A stretch of DNA of 64,000 nt from Enterococcus pseudoavium NBRC 100491 (lineage in GTDB: Bacteria; Bacillota; Bacilli; Lactobacillales; Enterococcaceae): the NCBI RefSeq assembly GCF_001544295.1, contig NZ_BCQF01000012.1, forward strand, positions 1 through 64,000, written 5' to 3'. Positions 50,933-60,395 of the stretch are shown here, one piece after another (positions within the stretch are counted from its first letter, which is position 1; every line of letters begins with the position of its first letter). Made by a program: the position numbers and the translations under genes. The notes beneath the pieces were generated by a model that saw nothing but the letters and a program-made list of their open reading frames with translations, was not told the origin of the DNA and made no database searches.

Positions 50933-51474
50933 ATAAGTTTCGCTCCTAAAGTATGTTTGAAATGATTCAATGCCCAAGTATGTCCCGTTGCATCAAAACT
51001 AGCTACCGCTTTTTCAGGAATCACCAGCTGATAGCCTAAGTTATAAGCATCCACTGCGGTATGTAGCACACAGATATCCGTGCAGACACCCGTCAAACAA
51101 AGCTCTTTGATTCCGCGTTCCCGCAGCCTAATATCCAAATCCGTACCGCTAAAAGCGGAATAATGCCGTTTATCCATCCAATACATATTTTTCTCCGCCT
51201 TGTTTGCTTGATAAAAATCAGCCAGCGAACCATATAAATCCCGACCGCTTGTCCCAATGACATTGTGGGGCGGAAAAAGTTCATTTTCCGGATGGTAGTG
51301 ATCACTTGGATCATGACCATCAATCGCAAAGACGACAAAATCACCCTTTTGAAAATATTCCTTTGTCACCGCTACTAGCTCCTGCTCAATTGCTTGCCCC
51401 GCCTCACCAGTGGTCAATTTTCCATCCGTTGCAACAAAATCACTGGTATAATCAATCGAAAGTAATGCTCGCAC
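50929..51474 (-). CDS. Cysteine hydrolase, isochorismatase/nicotinamidase family
   Basis: A 181-residue hydrolase with the family's catalytic triad visible: Asp8 (LLSIDYTSDF), Lys102 (DKRHYSAFSGTDL) and Cys135 (TGVCTDICVLHTA). Asp52, His54 and His61 (DGHDPSDHYHPE) could bind a metal, as in PncA, so nicotinamidase is the best guess. The start is a GTG behind AGGAGG. It follows mtnN by 54 bp without a visible terminator, so it may be the last gene of the nudF-mtnN operon. Confidence 0.87.
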   Translation of the reverse strand: MRALLSIDYTSDFVATDGKLTTGEAGQAIEQELVAVTKEYFQKGDFVVFAIDGHDPSDHYHPENELFPPHNVIGTSGRDLYGSLADFYQANKAEKNMYWMDKRHYSAFSGTDLDIRLRERGIKELCLTGVCTDICVLHTAVDAYNLGYQLVIPEKAVASFDATGHTWALNHFKHTLGAKLI

Positions 51475-51528
51475 GTAAATTCCTCCTAATTTATATCAAC
51501 AAAGTAGCTCTTGTTCAGAAAACCGTTT

Positions 51529-52221
51529 TTATTTCAAATGGTTAACAAATTCTATTACTAGCTGTGCAGACAAAGTCCCTGTCCGGTTAACGAATTCTTC
51601 ATGGGTTTCAGTGGCTTCGCTATCTGCGGTATCACTGATCGCCCGGACAATTAGGAAAGGAATCCCAAATTGTGCAGCCGTGTGCCCAATTGCTGCCCCT
51701 TCCATCTCGACTGCTAAAGCATCGGGAAAGGCTGCTTTGATTTCATAAATTTTTGAAGGGCTGCTGACAAAAGTATCCCCTGAAACTACCAACCCGACAT
51801 GCGCCGTCTGCTCCATTTTTTTGCTAGCTTCCAGCATTTCGCTTTTTAGATAAGTCGAACTTTCAAAATAAAGCGGCATCCCAGGCACTTGACCAATTTG
51901 ATAGCCAAAAGTCGTAGCATCCACATCAAAATAGGCCACCTTATCCGCAATCACTAAATCGCCAATTCCTAGACCGGCCCCAATCCCGCCAGCAGTTCCC
52001 GTATTAATCACCATGTTGACTTTATATTGCTGAATCAGAACAGAAGTCGTAATCGAGGCTAAGACTTTCCCAATCCCTGATTGGACGACGATCACTTCAT
52101 GATTGCCTAAACTACCGGAAATAAATAAAGCTCCGGATTGCTCCCAAGATAAAGGATGCTCTAATTTTTCACGTAATGCTTTAACTTCTGGTTCCATTGC
52201 TCCAATAATACCAATTTTCAT
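51529..52221 (-). CDS. mtnN: 5'-methylthioadenosine/S-adenosylhomocysteine nucleosidase
   Basis: A 230-residue nucleosidase (Pfs) that cleaves adenine from MTA, SAH and 5'-deoxyadenosine, feeding methionine salvage and AI-2 synthesis. Signatures: IGIIGAMEPEVKAL at the start with catalytic Glu, NTGTAGGIG, VSGDTFVSS, and VEMEGAAIGHTA with RAISDTAD carrying the catalytic Asp. Standard length. It sits behind the small membrane-anchored gene and nudF, a conserved Lactobacillales order. Confidence 0.96.
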   Translation of the reverse strand: MKIGIIGAMEPEVKALREKLEHPLSWEQSGALFISGSLGNHEVIVVQSGIGKVLASITTSVLIQQYKVNMVINTGTAGGIGAGLGIGDLVIADKVAYFDVDATTFGYQIGQVPGMPLYFESSTYLKSEMLEASKKMEQTAHVGLVVSGDTFVSSPSKIYEIKAAFPDALAVEMEGAAIGHTAAQFGIPFLIVRAISDTADSEATETHEEFVNRTGTLSAQLVIEFVNHLK

Positions 52222-52242
52222 CTGTTATTCCTCCATCGTTGT

Positions 52243-52527
52243 TTAAATAAAGAATACCGCCAACATCACTATAATTAACAGTAATAAGACTACAATAATC
52301 GCCTTATTCAAAAAACTGCTGCGTTCTTTTTGCTTCACTCGTTCACTACTGCGGGATTTTGTCACGGGTTTATGCTTTTTCAGCTCTTTACGATACACGT
52401 TGCTGATTTCTTTTTCTCTTTTTTCATAGGCTCGCTCAGCGGCTTTGCTTTGTTCTTCCGCTAAACGCGCTTGCTCTTCTTTTCGTTTTCGCAATTCACT
52501 GCGGGTCACCAAGGGTGATTGGCCCAT
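52243..52527 (-). CDS. Small basic coiled-coil protein with C-terminal membrane anchor
   Basis: A 94-residue protein. Residues 10-45 are highly charged and predicted coiled coil (ELRKRKEEQARLAEEQSK), followed by a basic linker with KPVTKSRSSERVKQKERS. One hydrophobic helix occupies the last ~20 residues, so the body would face the cytosol. AGGAGGGG precedes the ATG. It lies between nudF and mtnN on the same strand, and homologues in this position are common in enterococci and streptococci. Its function is not known to me. Confidence 0.75.
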   Translation of the reverse strand: MGQSPLVTRSELRKRKEEQARLAEEQSKAAERAYEKREKEISNVYRKELKKHKPVTKSRSSERVKQKERSSFLNKAIIVVLLLLIIVMLAVFFI

Positions 52528-52591
52528 CCACGATCCCCTCCTTTTAACTTCTATTCACTAATCTGAAAAATGTGTTTGGCAAAACAAGCCA

Positions 52592-53161
52592 TTACTGAGC
52601 CTGCTTGCATTGCTGCAGTTCCCAATAATTCACTGCAAAAATCGTTTTGGCATCACAAATCAACCCAGATTTGATCGCTTCTTTGGCCTCTTCCAGAGTT
52701 AATTCATATAGTTCCAAAACCTCATCCTCGTCTTGTGGCAAGGGATTTTCCACTTTGACCAGCTCAGTTGCAGCATAGATATACAATTTTTCATTCGAGA
52801 AACCTGGGGACAAATACATTTCATTTATGTAAGTCAACGCTTCGGTATGATAGCCTGTCTCTTCTTCTAATTCTCGTAAAGCAGTTTTTTCTGGGTGCTG
52901 TCCTTCACCCGGATCGATTTTTCCGGCTGGAATTTCTAGTACAACTTTTTCTAAAGGTTTCCGAAATTGTTTGACCAGGAGTAGTTTATTTTCTTTTGTG
53001 ATGGGAATAATCCCAACCCCACCATGATGAAAAACTAATTCCCGTTTGGCCGTGCCCCCCATTGGTAAGGCAACATCGTCTAAATAAACGTCGATGATTT
53101 TTCCTTTAAACAATTCTTTACGAGTAATTGTCTTCTCTTCAAAATCTTTATACTCTAACAT
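52592..53161 (-). CDS. nudF: NUDIX hydrolase, ADP-ribose pyrophosphatase
   Basis: A 189-residue Nudix enzyme that cleaves ADP-ribose to AMP and ribose-5-phosphate. The Nudix box spans about residues 80-103 (GKIDPGEG...ALRELEEETGY) with a full set of metal-binding Glu. Pro-rich segment SPGFSNEKLYIY about 16 residues later is the ADP-ribose specificity mark. First gene of the group with the small coiled-coil protein and mtnN. Confidence 0.92.
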   Translation of the reverse strand: MLEYKDFEEKTITRKELFKGKIIDVYLDDVALPMGGTAKRELVFHHGGVGIIPITKENKLLLVKQFRKPLEKVVLEIPAGKIDPGEGQHPEKTALRELEEETGYHTEALTYINEMYLSPGFSNEKLYIYAATELVKVENPLPQDEDEVLELYELTLEEAKEAIKSGLICDAKTIFAVNYWELQQCKQAQ

Positions 53162-53542
53162 TACAGCCTTCCTCTCCTATTCTCCTTGGAAACTTCATTC
53201 ACTAAATCAGACAAATACTGAAAATAATTTGTCTAAAACCGAGAAAAACGAAGCACTTGTTGCTGTCTATCATAAAAAAATAGTCATTCAATCAGATTTT
53301 CGTTTCTAACAGTTTTTCCGCAGGCCCTAGTAACTTTGAAAAGTTGGACTAGCAAATAACTCACACTTGACGGTTCTGCCTTATTGTATCATAGAAAATT
53401 CTTATGTTTTTTCTAAATCTGAAAAATCCATCTTTAGTCCCATACTATTTCTATAGAATTTCATGCTATGATGAGCGTGTAAAGAAAGCAAGGATTTTGA
53501 ATAAATAAAGTGAAGGTTTTTTACTAGATTAGGAGGATTATT
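53162..53542. other. Intergenic region between nudF and xpaC
   Basis: About 380 bp between divergent genes. An extended -10-like TGCTATGAT lies near 53463-53471, upstream of xpaC. No gene or RNA recognised otherwise. Confidence 0.4.
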
Positions 53543-54196
53543 ATGCGAAGGAAAATATTTCCAATCATCATCGCAGCAATCGGCATTCTCTGCTTTTTTG
53601 AAGGAGACTTCGGCAATTTTCTCATCTTTTTAATGTTGATTGTTGGATTTTGGCTAATTTATCGTGGCTTTAAGGGCCGAAAAGTTCGTCCCCAAAAAGA
53701 AAATCTACCGTTTTTATCTAAAGAAAAAGAAGCGTATTATCGGAATTCAGGCATGAGTGAACGTGAGATCGAGATATTCCGCGAAACGATGAATCTTTCG
53801 AAACAGCAAATTTTACGTTTGCAGCAAAATATGCAAAAAAGCGCCAAACTGAAAGCCATCGATTTACGCCATGATACTTTGAAAGCGGCAAAGGCTCTAT
53901 TTAAAGAATTAGTCAAAGAGCCGAAACGGCTACCTGAATGTAGTCAATTTCTTTATACTCATTTGCCTAATATCGTTGATTTGACCGATAATTATGTTGA
54001 AATCAACGAACATGAGATTAAGTCAAAAGAAGTTTATGGTAAACTAGAAGAAAGCGCACAGATCATTGATCAAATGGCTGCTTTAATCGTAAAAGACTAT
54101 CAACAATTCGTGGCCGAGGATTTAGAGGATATGGATGTTGAAATCTCGATTGCGAAAAAGAATTTAGAGCGACATCCCAAGCCAACGACAAAATAA
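53543..54196 (+). CDS. xpaC: 5-bromo-4-chloroindolyl phosphate hydrolysis protein family (XpaC)
   Basis: A 217-residue membrane-associated protein. Two hydrophobic segments at residues 5-20 and 24-43 are followed by a charged helical cytosolic domain (REIEIFRETMNLSKQQILRLQQNM). The order xpaC-telA is conserved in Firmicutes, where the pair is linked to resistance to toxic anions and cell-wall-active agents. TAGGAGG precedes the ATG. An attenuator-like hairpin separates it from telA. Confidence 0.82.
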   Translation: MRRKIFPIIIAAIGILCFFEGDFGNFLIFLMLIVGFWLIYRGFKGRKVRPQKENLPFLSKEKEAYYRNSGMSEREIEIFRETMNLSKQQILRLQQNMQKSAKLKAIDLRHDTLKAAKALFKELVKEPKRLPECSQFLYTHLPNIVDLTDNYVEINEHEIKSKEVYGKLEESAQIIDQMAALIVKDYQQFVAEDLEDMDVEISIAKKNLERHPKPTTK

Positions 54197-54209
54197 AAAA
54201 TAGTTAAAC

Positions 54210-54239
54210 AAAAAAATCTGGCTAAAGCTAGATTTTTTT
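54210..54239 (+). terminator. Hairpin between xpaC and telA
   Basis: AAAAAAATCTGGCT / AGCTAGATTTTTTT stem with one mismatch and a 2-nt loop, ending in T-run. It would reduce but perhaps not stop transcription into telA. Confidence 0.6.
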
Positions 54240-54257
54240 CGAACAGGAGGAACCACT

Positions 54258-55448
54258 GTGGAACCAGAAAATCAAACGCAGACCCCCGCGGTCGAGAGTA
54301 CTTTAGACGATCTACTGAGCAATCCTTTCGGTAGTGATGCTTTAACCCCCGTTCAACAACAAGAAATCTCTCACTTACAGTCCCAAGAACAAGCGGACCG
54401 TTTAGTGGATAAATTACCGGAAGAACGGCAAGCCCAAGCCCGTGAATTAGCTAAAAAAATCGATGTCAATGACTCACAAGCAGTGATCAGCTACGGTGCA
54501 ACGGCACAAACCAAACTAAGCGAATTCTCGCAATCGATGCTAAACACCGTTTCTTCGCAAGATATCGGTCCGATCGGCGATTCATTGAATCAACTGATGT
54601 ATCGCTTAAACGAAGCCAACCCTGACGAATTACGGGTCGGTGAAGGCAATATTTTCCAAAAAATGTTTGGCAAAGTCAAGCAATCGATTTATGAAATCAC
54701 CACTAAATACCAAAAAATCGGTGCTCAAATCGATAAAATCGCGACTAAGTTAAATATCGAAAAAGATGGCTTATTAAAAGACAATCAAATGCTTGAAACT
54801 CTTTATAATAAAAATAAGGACTACTTTGATGCCTTGAATATCTATATTGCAGCAGCGGAATTAAAGATGGAAGAATTGAAATTGACCACGATTCCCGAAG
54901 CAACCCAAAAGGCCCAAGCATCTGGTGATCAAATGGACGTGCAAGTAGTCAATGACTATACCCAATTTCTCGATCGTTTAGATAAACGGACCTACGACCT
55001 AAAATTGGCCCGCCAAATTACGATTCAGCAAGCACCACAAATTCGTTTGATTCAAAATACGAACCAAGCTTTGGCTGAAAAAATCCAAGCATCGATCAAT
55101 ACGGCTATTCCTTTATGGAAAAACCAAGTTGCGATTGCTTTAACCTTATTACGGCAAAAGGATGCTTCAACGGCTCAACGCCAAGTCTCTGAAACGACTA
55201 ATGATTTATTGAAGAAAAATTCAGAGATGTTGAAGATCTCAACGATTGAAACGGCTAAAGAAAATGAACGTGGCATCGTCGATCTTGAAACCTTGCAACA
55301 AACCCAAAACGATTTAGTCGAAACCTTGGAAGAAACCTTGCGGATCCAAAAAGAAGGGCGGGAACGCCGCCAAGTGGCCGAAATCGAGATTGGACATATG
55401 GAAAACGACTTAAAACAAAAACTGATGGAATTAAATTCTGGGCAATAA
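54258..55448 (+). CDS. telA: Toxic anion resistance protein TelA family
   Basis: A 396-residue cytosolic, mostly helical protein of the TelA/KlaA family. The start is a GTG behind AGGAGG. The N-terminal ~60 residues are acidic and low-complexity. The family core runs from about 75 to 390, with [42 protein letters not shown] and [17 protein letters not shown]. It works with xpaC in an unknown way. Relatives affect tellurite, nisin and other wall-active stress tolerance. Confidence 0.92.
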   Translation: MEPENQTQTPAVESTLDDLLSNPFGSDALTPVQQQEISHLQSQEQADRLVDKLPEERQAQARELAKKIDVNDSQAVISYGATAQTKLSEFSQSMLNTVSSQDIGPIGDSLNQLMYRLNEANPDELRVGEGNIFQKMFGKVKQSIYEITTKYQKIGAQIDKIATKLNIEKDGLLKDNQMLETLYNKNKDYFDALNIYIAAAELKMEELKLTTIPEATQKAQASGDQMDVQVVNDYTQFLDRLDKRTYDLKLARQITIQQAPQIRLIQNTNQALAEKIQASINTAIPLWKNQVAIALTLLRQKDASTAQRQVSETTNDLLKKNSEMLKISTIETAKENERGIVDLETLQQTQNDLVETLEETLRIQKEGRERRQVAEIEIGHMENDLKQKLMELNSGQ

Positions 55449-55472
55449 ATCCAGAATACTCCCTTCATAAGT

Positions 55473-55510
55473 AAAAAATCAGTGGACCAAAAATGGTCCA
55501 CTGATTTTTT
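55473..55510. terminator. Bidirectional terminator between telA and the sugar transporter
   Basis: 17-bp perfect stem AAAAAATCAGTGGACCA / TGGTCCACTGATTTTTT with loop AAAA. It ends at the stop codon of the convergent gene. Confidence 0.9.
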
Positions 55511-56372
55511 ATGCTTTCATATAACCCAAGACTGCTCCGCCAGCAATAATCAGCAAACAACCGATAATTACATAGTACATCTCTTTTTTAGTCTTGCGCT
55601 CACCTAATAGGAAGATTCCCCCCAATGTCGAAATAATAATTCCCATCTGGGATAGTGAAAAACCAATTGCTAGGCCAATATTTTGAACGGACAATAACAT
55701 GCAGACATTTCCGATCCCCCATAACAATCCGGAAAGCATGTTACGCCACACATAACGATTGACTTTCGCTTTACGAAACGCGAAGAAACTAGCACCAACT
55801 AGCATCCCAACGCTTTGTGGTAAAATAATCGCCAACGGATCGAGTCCAGCCCAAGTAATAATAATAGTATAAACACCATAACCAACTGTTGAAAAAAGCA
55901 ACGCACGAAATCCCTTGCCAAAATCAAACAGACCATTATCCGTTGCCACACCGCTCTCGTCATCTTTGCGCGCGGTTAGATAGGCTCCTAAGACTAGCAA
56001 TGCCAACGCAATAAAGCCTAATACAAAGTCTTTTGTTTTCGTCCACTCATGAAAGAAAATAGCCCCAGCGACGGTATTCAAAATTAATTGAAAGCCGGTT
56101 GAGATCGGTAACCCGACCGAAACTCCCATGAATTTCATTCCATGAAATTGACCATTCTGACCAACAGTCCAAAAAAGACCCGACAAGAAACCGATCAATA
56201 AAATCCAACTATTGATAGTTGGTTGAACAATAAAGTAGGTCGCTAATGCAAAAACAAAAGCCCCCATCGTCATCCCTAAAGTTTGCTGATTGGCATCGCC
56301 GCCAAGTTTCCCGCTCACCAAAGCAATACTTCCCCATGCTACCATCGGTATTAGGGCAATCAAAATATTCAT
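55509..56372 (-). CDS. GRP-family sugar uptake protein (GlcU/RbsU-like)
   Basis: A 287-residue ten-helix membrane transporter of the glucose/ribose porter family. The start is placed at MNILIALIP, behind GGGAG, because the 20 codons before it are not hydrophobic-helix-like and lack a ribosome site. IALIPMVAWGSIALVSGKLGG at the N-terminus and SQMGIIISTLGGIFLLGERK near the C-terminus are family marks. Substrate is probably glucose or ribose. No sugar kinase is adjacent to decide. Confidence 0.87.
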   Translation of the reverse strand: MNILIALIPMVAWGSIALVSGKLGGDANQQTLGMTMGAFVFALATYFIVQPTINSWILLIGFLSGLFWTVGQNGQFHGMKFMGVSVGLPISTGFQLILNTVAGAIFFHEWTKTKDFVLGFIALALLVLGAYLTARKDDESGVATDNGLFDFGKGFRALLFSTVGYGVYTIIITWAGLDPLAIILPQSVGMLVGASFFAFRKAKVNRYVWRNMLSGLLWGIGNVCMLLSVQNIGLAIGFSLSQMGIIISTLGGIFLLGERKTKKEMYYVIIGCLLIIAGGAVLGYMKA

Positions 56373-56448
56373 AACCTTACTCCCTTCAATTTGCAACTGA
56401 AATAGTTTAGCGAAAAAAAGGGGATTTAGCAATTAAAAACTTAAAAAC

Positions 56449-57471
56449 TTAACGTTCTTCATGGTAATAATCTAAGCGCGGGAAAAACAACGTCATTGTT
56501 GTTCCTTCATTCAACGTTGATTCTGCGGTTAAATCGACACCCAGTTTTCCTGCTAAAACTTTAGCTAGATATAAACCCAGTCCGGTCGAATGCTGTTGAG
56601 CTTTGCGCCCATTTTCACCGGTAAAGCCCTTATCAAAAATCCGTCCGAGATCTTCCGGCGGAATACCGATACCATTGTCTTGCAAAATCAAGGCTACGCC
56701 CCCATTTTTAGCTTCGATCCGAATATCAATCCGACCTTGATCAGGAGTATATTTGATCGCGTTGCTTAGTAATTGGCGAAAAATAAATTCGATCCACTTG
56801 GCATCGGTTAGGACTTTGGCATCCTCATCCACTAACGTCAATTGCAGATTTTTTTGAATAAAATAATTGGCTTGACTACGAATGATCGGTTGGATGAGCT
56901 TCTTTAACGAATATTCTTGAATCAAATAATCATTCACGAATTCATCAGAACGAGAATAGTAGAGAATTTGCTCAACGTATTCATCAATTTTTTGGATTTC
57001 ATTTTGTAGTAAGACAAATTTTTCATCAGGGATGTCGAATTCGATTGAATTTAAAATCAAGTCTACTGCGGCTAACGGAACCTTGATTTCATGAATCCAC
57101 GAATCCATGTAATCCTTCTGATCCTTTTGACTATCCAACAGCTGTTCCATCATCAAGTGATGCTCTCGAACTTGTTGATTTACATAGTCTTGAAGTAAAT
57201 GTTCTTCATTGTTGCTGGCAGTTTCAATAAAATGCTGCAACTGAGAATCTTCTCCTTGAGCAAACGAACGATACCAGCGCTTGCGTCGATAATAATCAAT
57301 CGTAAAAAATAGCAAAATTAAAAATAATTGTAAAATCAATAGGTAGCTAAGATTGTCCCAAAAACCGTGCAAATCAGGGGTTAGCCACACCATAAAGACT
57401 AATAAAGAACTTAATACGCCCCAGCCTAGTAAAACTAGCAACCGATCTTTTAGATATTTGATAAATGTCAT
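56449..57471 (-). CDS. Sensor histidine kinase, BceS/GraS-like (intramembrane-sensing)
   Basis: A 340-residue kinase with two transmembrane helices (about 10-30 and 40-58) and almost no extracellular loop between them, the mark of intramembrane-sensing kinases. The H-box is SWIHEIKVPL with His127. The N, G1 and G2 boxes of the ATPase domain follow (LLSNAIKYTP, DNGIGIPPEDLGRIFDKGF, STGLGLYLAK). Such kinases usually sense antimicrobial peptides through a BceAB-type ABC transporter, and none is encoded nearby. It starts 9 bp after the response regulator. Confidence 0.9.
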   Translation of the reverse strand: MTFIKYLKDRLLVLLGWGVLSSLLVFMVWLTPDLHGFWDNLSYLLILQLFLILLFFTIDYYRRKRWYRSFAQGEDSQLQHFIETASNNEEHLLQDYVNQQVREHHLMMEQLLDSQKDQKDYMDSWIHEIKVPLAAVDLILNSIEFDIPDEKFVLLQNEIQKIDEYVEQILYYSRSDEFVNDYLIQEYSLKKLIQPIIRSQANYFIQKNLQLTLVDEDAKVLTDAKWIEFIFRQLLSNAIKYTPDQGRIDIRIEAKNGGVALILQDNGIGIPPEDLGRIFDKGFTGENGRKAQQHSTGLGLYLAKVLAGKLGVDLTAESTLNEGTTMTLFFPRLDYYHEER

Positions 57472-57480
57472 AGCCGCTCC

Positions 57481-58152
57481 TTACGGGACAATATAACCCT
57501 GTCCAACTTTTGTTTGAATGTAATCCTCGATTCCCGCCTGCTCAATCTTGCGTCGGACCCGATTGATGTTAACAGTCAAGGTATTGTCATCAACAAAGCG
57601 TTCATCGTCCCAAAGTGCCCGTAGTAATTTATCCCGACTCAAAATTTTGCCATGGTGTTTCATCAAAATAAACAGTAACCGATATTCGTTTTTACTCAAG
57701 TCCACGACTTCTCCATTGATTGTCATACTGCTATTATCAATATTCAGCGTAATCCCATTATGCGCCAACTCTTCGCCGCTCTCAGCATAATTATAAGAAC
57801 GCCGTAGCAAGGCATTGATCTTCACCACTAAGATATCGACTTGGAACGGCTTAATAATATAATCATCCGCCCCCATATTCATCGCCATAATCTGGTCCAT
57901 GTTGGTATTACGAGAAGAAATAAAAATAATGGGAACTTTTGAAACTTCCCGGATTTTTTGACACCAATAATAGCCGTCGTAAACAGGCAGATTGATATCC
58001 AATAAAACTAGCTGTGGAGCAACCTCTTCAAACTCCTCAAATACTTGATTGAAATCTGTTATTTGATAGACATCAAACCGCCATTTCGTCAATTCTTCTC
58101 CAATCAATTGACGAATCACTGCCTCGTCTTCTACAATCATGATTTTTGCCAT
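57481..58152 (-). CDS. OmpR-family response regulator, BceR/GraR-like
   Basis: A 223-residue regulator. The receiver domain has Asp8-Asp9-type acidic pocket (VEDE), phospho-acceptor Asp52 (LLDINLP) and the conserved Lys in YIIKPF. The C-terminal winged helix (about 125-223) contains LSKNEYRLLFILM and VNINRVRRKIEQ. It is co-transcribed with the kinase, and its target genes are not in the window. By family it would control envelope or antimicrobial-peptide stress genes. Confidence 0.92.
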   Translation of the reverse strand: MAKIMIVEDEAVIRQLIGEELTKWRFDVYQITDFNQVFEEFEEVAPQLVLLDINLPVYDGYYWCQKIREVSKVPIIFISSRNTNMDQIMAMNMGADDYIIKPFQVDILVVKINALLRRSYNYAESGEELAHNGITLNIDNSSMTINGEVVDLSKNEYRLLFILMKHHGKILSRDKLLRALWDDERFVDDNTLTVNINRVRRKIEQAGIEDYIQTKVGQGYIVP

Positions 58153-58250
58153 TTTATTTTCTTCCTTTCGACTGGACTTAGATTCCCAAAAATCTTTCTT
58201 ATCATCATATCAAAGAACCGAAAAAAAATGAAAGACAAGCCTGCTTTTCT

Positions 58251-58604
58251 TTATTTTTTAGTAAAGTCGATGAAGCCTAAATTATCATCAATCATGCCAC
58301 CTTCACCCGATAGACTGAAGGTGCTGAGACGGGGATTAAATTTGATCCACATTTCTTCTTGTAAATCTTCTTTAGAGTATCCTTTAATCCAAAAATCACC
58401 AATCTCAGAGGGAATCGTTTCATTATAATCTGACTTCTCCATATTCGTCGTAATAATATTAAGCGAAAATTGCGTTTGCATATGAATCATCGCATGCTGT
58501 GAGTATGGACCTACACTATCTTCAAATGTCAGCAATAAAATTTTATCTCCTCCCAAATGGGTCAAAAGTTTTTCTTTAGCCATTTCATCAAGTCTGATTT
58601 TCAT
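58251..58604 (-). CDS. Iron-sulfur cluster biosynthesis-fold protein (HesB/IscA-like, YqkB type)
   Basis: A 117-residue protein with the HesB/IscA fold pattern (KILLLTFEDSVGPYS, then STFSLSGEGGMIDDNLGF). It has no Cys at all, so it lacks the three cluster-binding Cys of true A-type carriers, as in the Firmicute YqkB subgroup. AGGAGGG precedes the ATG. It is downstream of the phosphomutase on the same strand but separated by a terminator. Function unknown. Confidence 0.75.
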   Translation of the reverse strand: MKIRLDEMAKEKLLTHLGGDKILLLTFEDSVGPYSQHAMIHMQTQFSLNIITTNMEKSDYNETIPSEIGDFWIKGYSKEDLQEEMWIKFNPRLSTFSLSGEGGMIDDNLGFIDFTKK

Positions 58605-58632
58605 AAGCTGTCCCTCCTATTTTTAGCTATTA

Positions 58633-58678
58633 AAAAATAGCCCCTTTGTCTTAATCATCAGACGAAGGGACTTTTTTT
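58633..58678 (-). terminator. Terminator of the phosphohexomutase gene
   Basis: CCCTTTGTCT / AGACGAAGGG hairpin with one mismatch and an 8-nt loop, with T-run on the minus strand. Confidence 0.7.
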
Positions 58679-58688
58679 GCAAGAATTT

Positions 58689-60182
58689 CTACTTATTTAA
58701 TTGTTGGTCTAATTTAGTTAGCTCAATCTGCGGATCCTTTGCTAAAAGTTCCCGGAAAATTGGTAATTGCTTTTGAATCTGCCCAGCTTGGTCATTTTCC
58801 ACCTGCATCACTAATAACGGCTCATGTAAGCTTAAGCGCAGCAGCAACCACCCCTTACCATAAGGTTCCGTTACAGAAAAACGAACTCCTTCTTGATTTT
58901 CAGGATTTTCCGCAAAGCCCACCTGTTTCGGTAACTCTTTGCGGAACAACTCGATCATTTCTTGACCAGTTACTTTATAATCCTCTCCGCTGATTGGATA
59001 ACGAATTTCTAAAGTTTCCAACGGTTGTTCTAATTCCGCCATCAAATCTGTTAGTTCCCGCTTTTCTTGCTGTAATTTAGGTAATAACATTAAGACTTTA
59101 GCAATGACATAGGCACCATCATCCAAGAAATAGTTTTCTTTAAAGGCGGCATGGGAACTCGTTTCAATCGCTAACTGACAATCGATCCCCGCTTCATTTA
59201 GTTCAATCGCCTTATTGATGACATTACGATAACCGGAAATATAACGGTATTGTTTGCCGCCTTTTTCTTCAATGAAGTCTTTCAAATGATCGGAAGTCGG
59301 TGAATTAGTCACGATCGTACTGCCAGGATGTTCCTGTAAAACAATCGCTGATAAGACCGCGATCAAATTATTTCGATTAATCATTTGTCCATCTTTTGAG
59401 ACTATTGCTGAACGATCGACATCCGTATCAAAGATCACACCGAGGTCCGCTTGGTTTTCCAACACGGCTTTCTTGATACTAGCCATCGCCTCTTTATTGT
59501 CCGGATTTGGAATATGGTTTGGAAAATGACCATCCGGTTCTAAGAATTGTGAGCCACTTGTATCAGCACCCAAAACGGCCAAGACTTGATCAGCAAAATA
59601 GCCACCGGCACCGTTCCCGGCGTCAACAACAATTTTTAAGCCCTGCAACGGTCGCTCACTGCCGCTACCTGTTTGAATTTTTTGGACTAAATCGGCGGCA
59701 TAACGCGACAACAAATCAGCTTGTTGAACACCTCCTGCCCCTGTTTCTCCCGCTTCTGGATGTGCTAAAATATAGGCAATATCCTGCTTTTCAGCACCAC
59801 CGATTTGGCTGAAAATTTTGATGCCATTGAAATAGTAAGGTAGGTGACTAGCTGTCAGCATAATCCCGACATCACAAGCAAATTCTTCAAATTGGGTAGC
59901 CATAAATAAGGCCGGCGTTGTCGCCAAACCAAAATCTAAAACGTCACAACCAGCATTTTCAAAAATTTCGATCATTGCAACTTTTAATTCCGGTCCCGTT
60001 AAACGGCTATCATGGCCTATTCCGATTTTAAAAGGCCGCTCCACGCCTTTATCAGTTAACCAATTGAGAATGCCCCAAGCAATCAAGCGGACTTCCTCAG
60101 TACCTAAGTTCTTAACTTTATCACCCTCAGTGATAGCGATTCCACGAATGTCTGAACCATTTTGTAATTTCATTAATTCCAT
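58689..60182 (-). CDS. Phosphomannomutase/phosphoglucomutase family enzyme
   Basis: A 497-residue alpha-D-phosphohexomutase. The phospho-Ser loop is TASHLPYYFNGIKIF (Ser near 111), Mg2+ loop DTDVDRS near 252, sugar-binding ETSSHAAFKENYFLDDG near 330, and the C-terminal phosphate-binding domain (NQEGVRFSV) closes the protein. The unusual ASHLPYYFNG loop assigns it to a subgroup seen in plants and some bacteria rather than to PgmB/GlmM. AGGAGG precedes the ATG. Substrate (mannose- or glucose-phosphate) is undetermined. Confidence 0.87.
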   Translation of the reverse strand: MELMKLQNGSDIRGIAITEGDKVKNLGTEEVRLIAWGILNWLTDKGVERPFKIGIGHDSRLTGPELKVAMIEIFENAGCDVLDFGLATTPALFMATQFEEFACDVGIMLTASHLPYYFNGIKIFSQIGGAEKQDIAYILAHPEAGETGAGGVQQADLLSRYAADLVQKIQTGSGSERPLQGLKIVVDAGNGAGGYFADQVLAVLGADTSGSQFLEPDGHFPNHIPNPDNKEAMASIKKAVLENQADLGVIFDTDVDRSAIVSKDGQMINRNNLIAVLSAIVLQEHPGSTIVTNSPTSDHLKDFIEEKGGKQYRYISGYRNVINKAIELNEAGIDCQLAIETSSHAAFKENYFLDDGAYVIAKVLMLLPKLQQEKRELTDLMAELEQPLETLEIRYPISGEDYKVTGQEMIELFRKELPKQVGFAENPENQEGVRFSVTEPYGKGWLLLRLSLHEPLLVMQVENDQAGQIQKQLPIFRELLAKDPQIELTKLDQQLNK

Positions 60183-60310
60183 CGATAAACCTCCTTCTTT
60201 CGACTAAATTTTATTTTCCCAAAATAAATAACTTTATCTTCATGACGTCAATACTTCCTATACTATCGTGGGAATAATAGCCTCTAACGCTATTTTTAGT
60301 TTATTATACC

Positions 60311-60350
60311 AAAAACCCCAGAAAAGAAGAAAGCCTTTTCTAGGGTTTTT
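60311..60350 (-). terminator. Terminator of the P-type ATPase gene
   Basis: AAAAACCCcAGAAAAG / CTTTTCTaGGGTTTTT stem with one mismatch and loop AAGAAAGC, flanked by A/T runs. Confidence 0.8.
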
Positions 60351-60395
60351 CATTTATTTAAGTAAATTATACTGATTTAGAGAAACTCCGGACCT

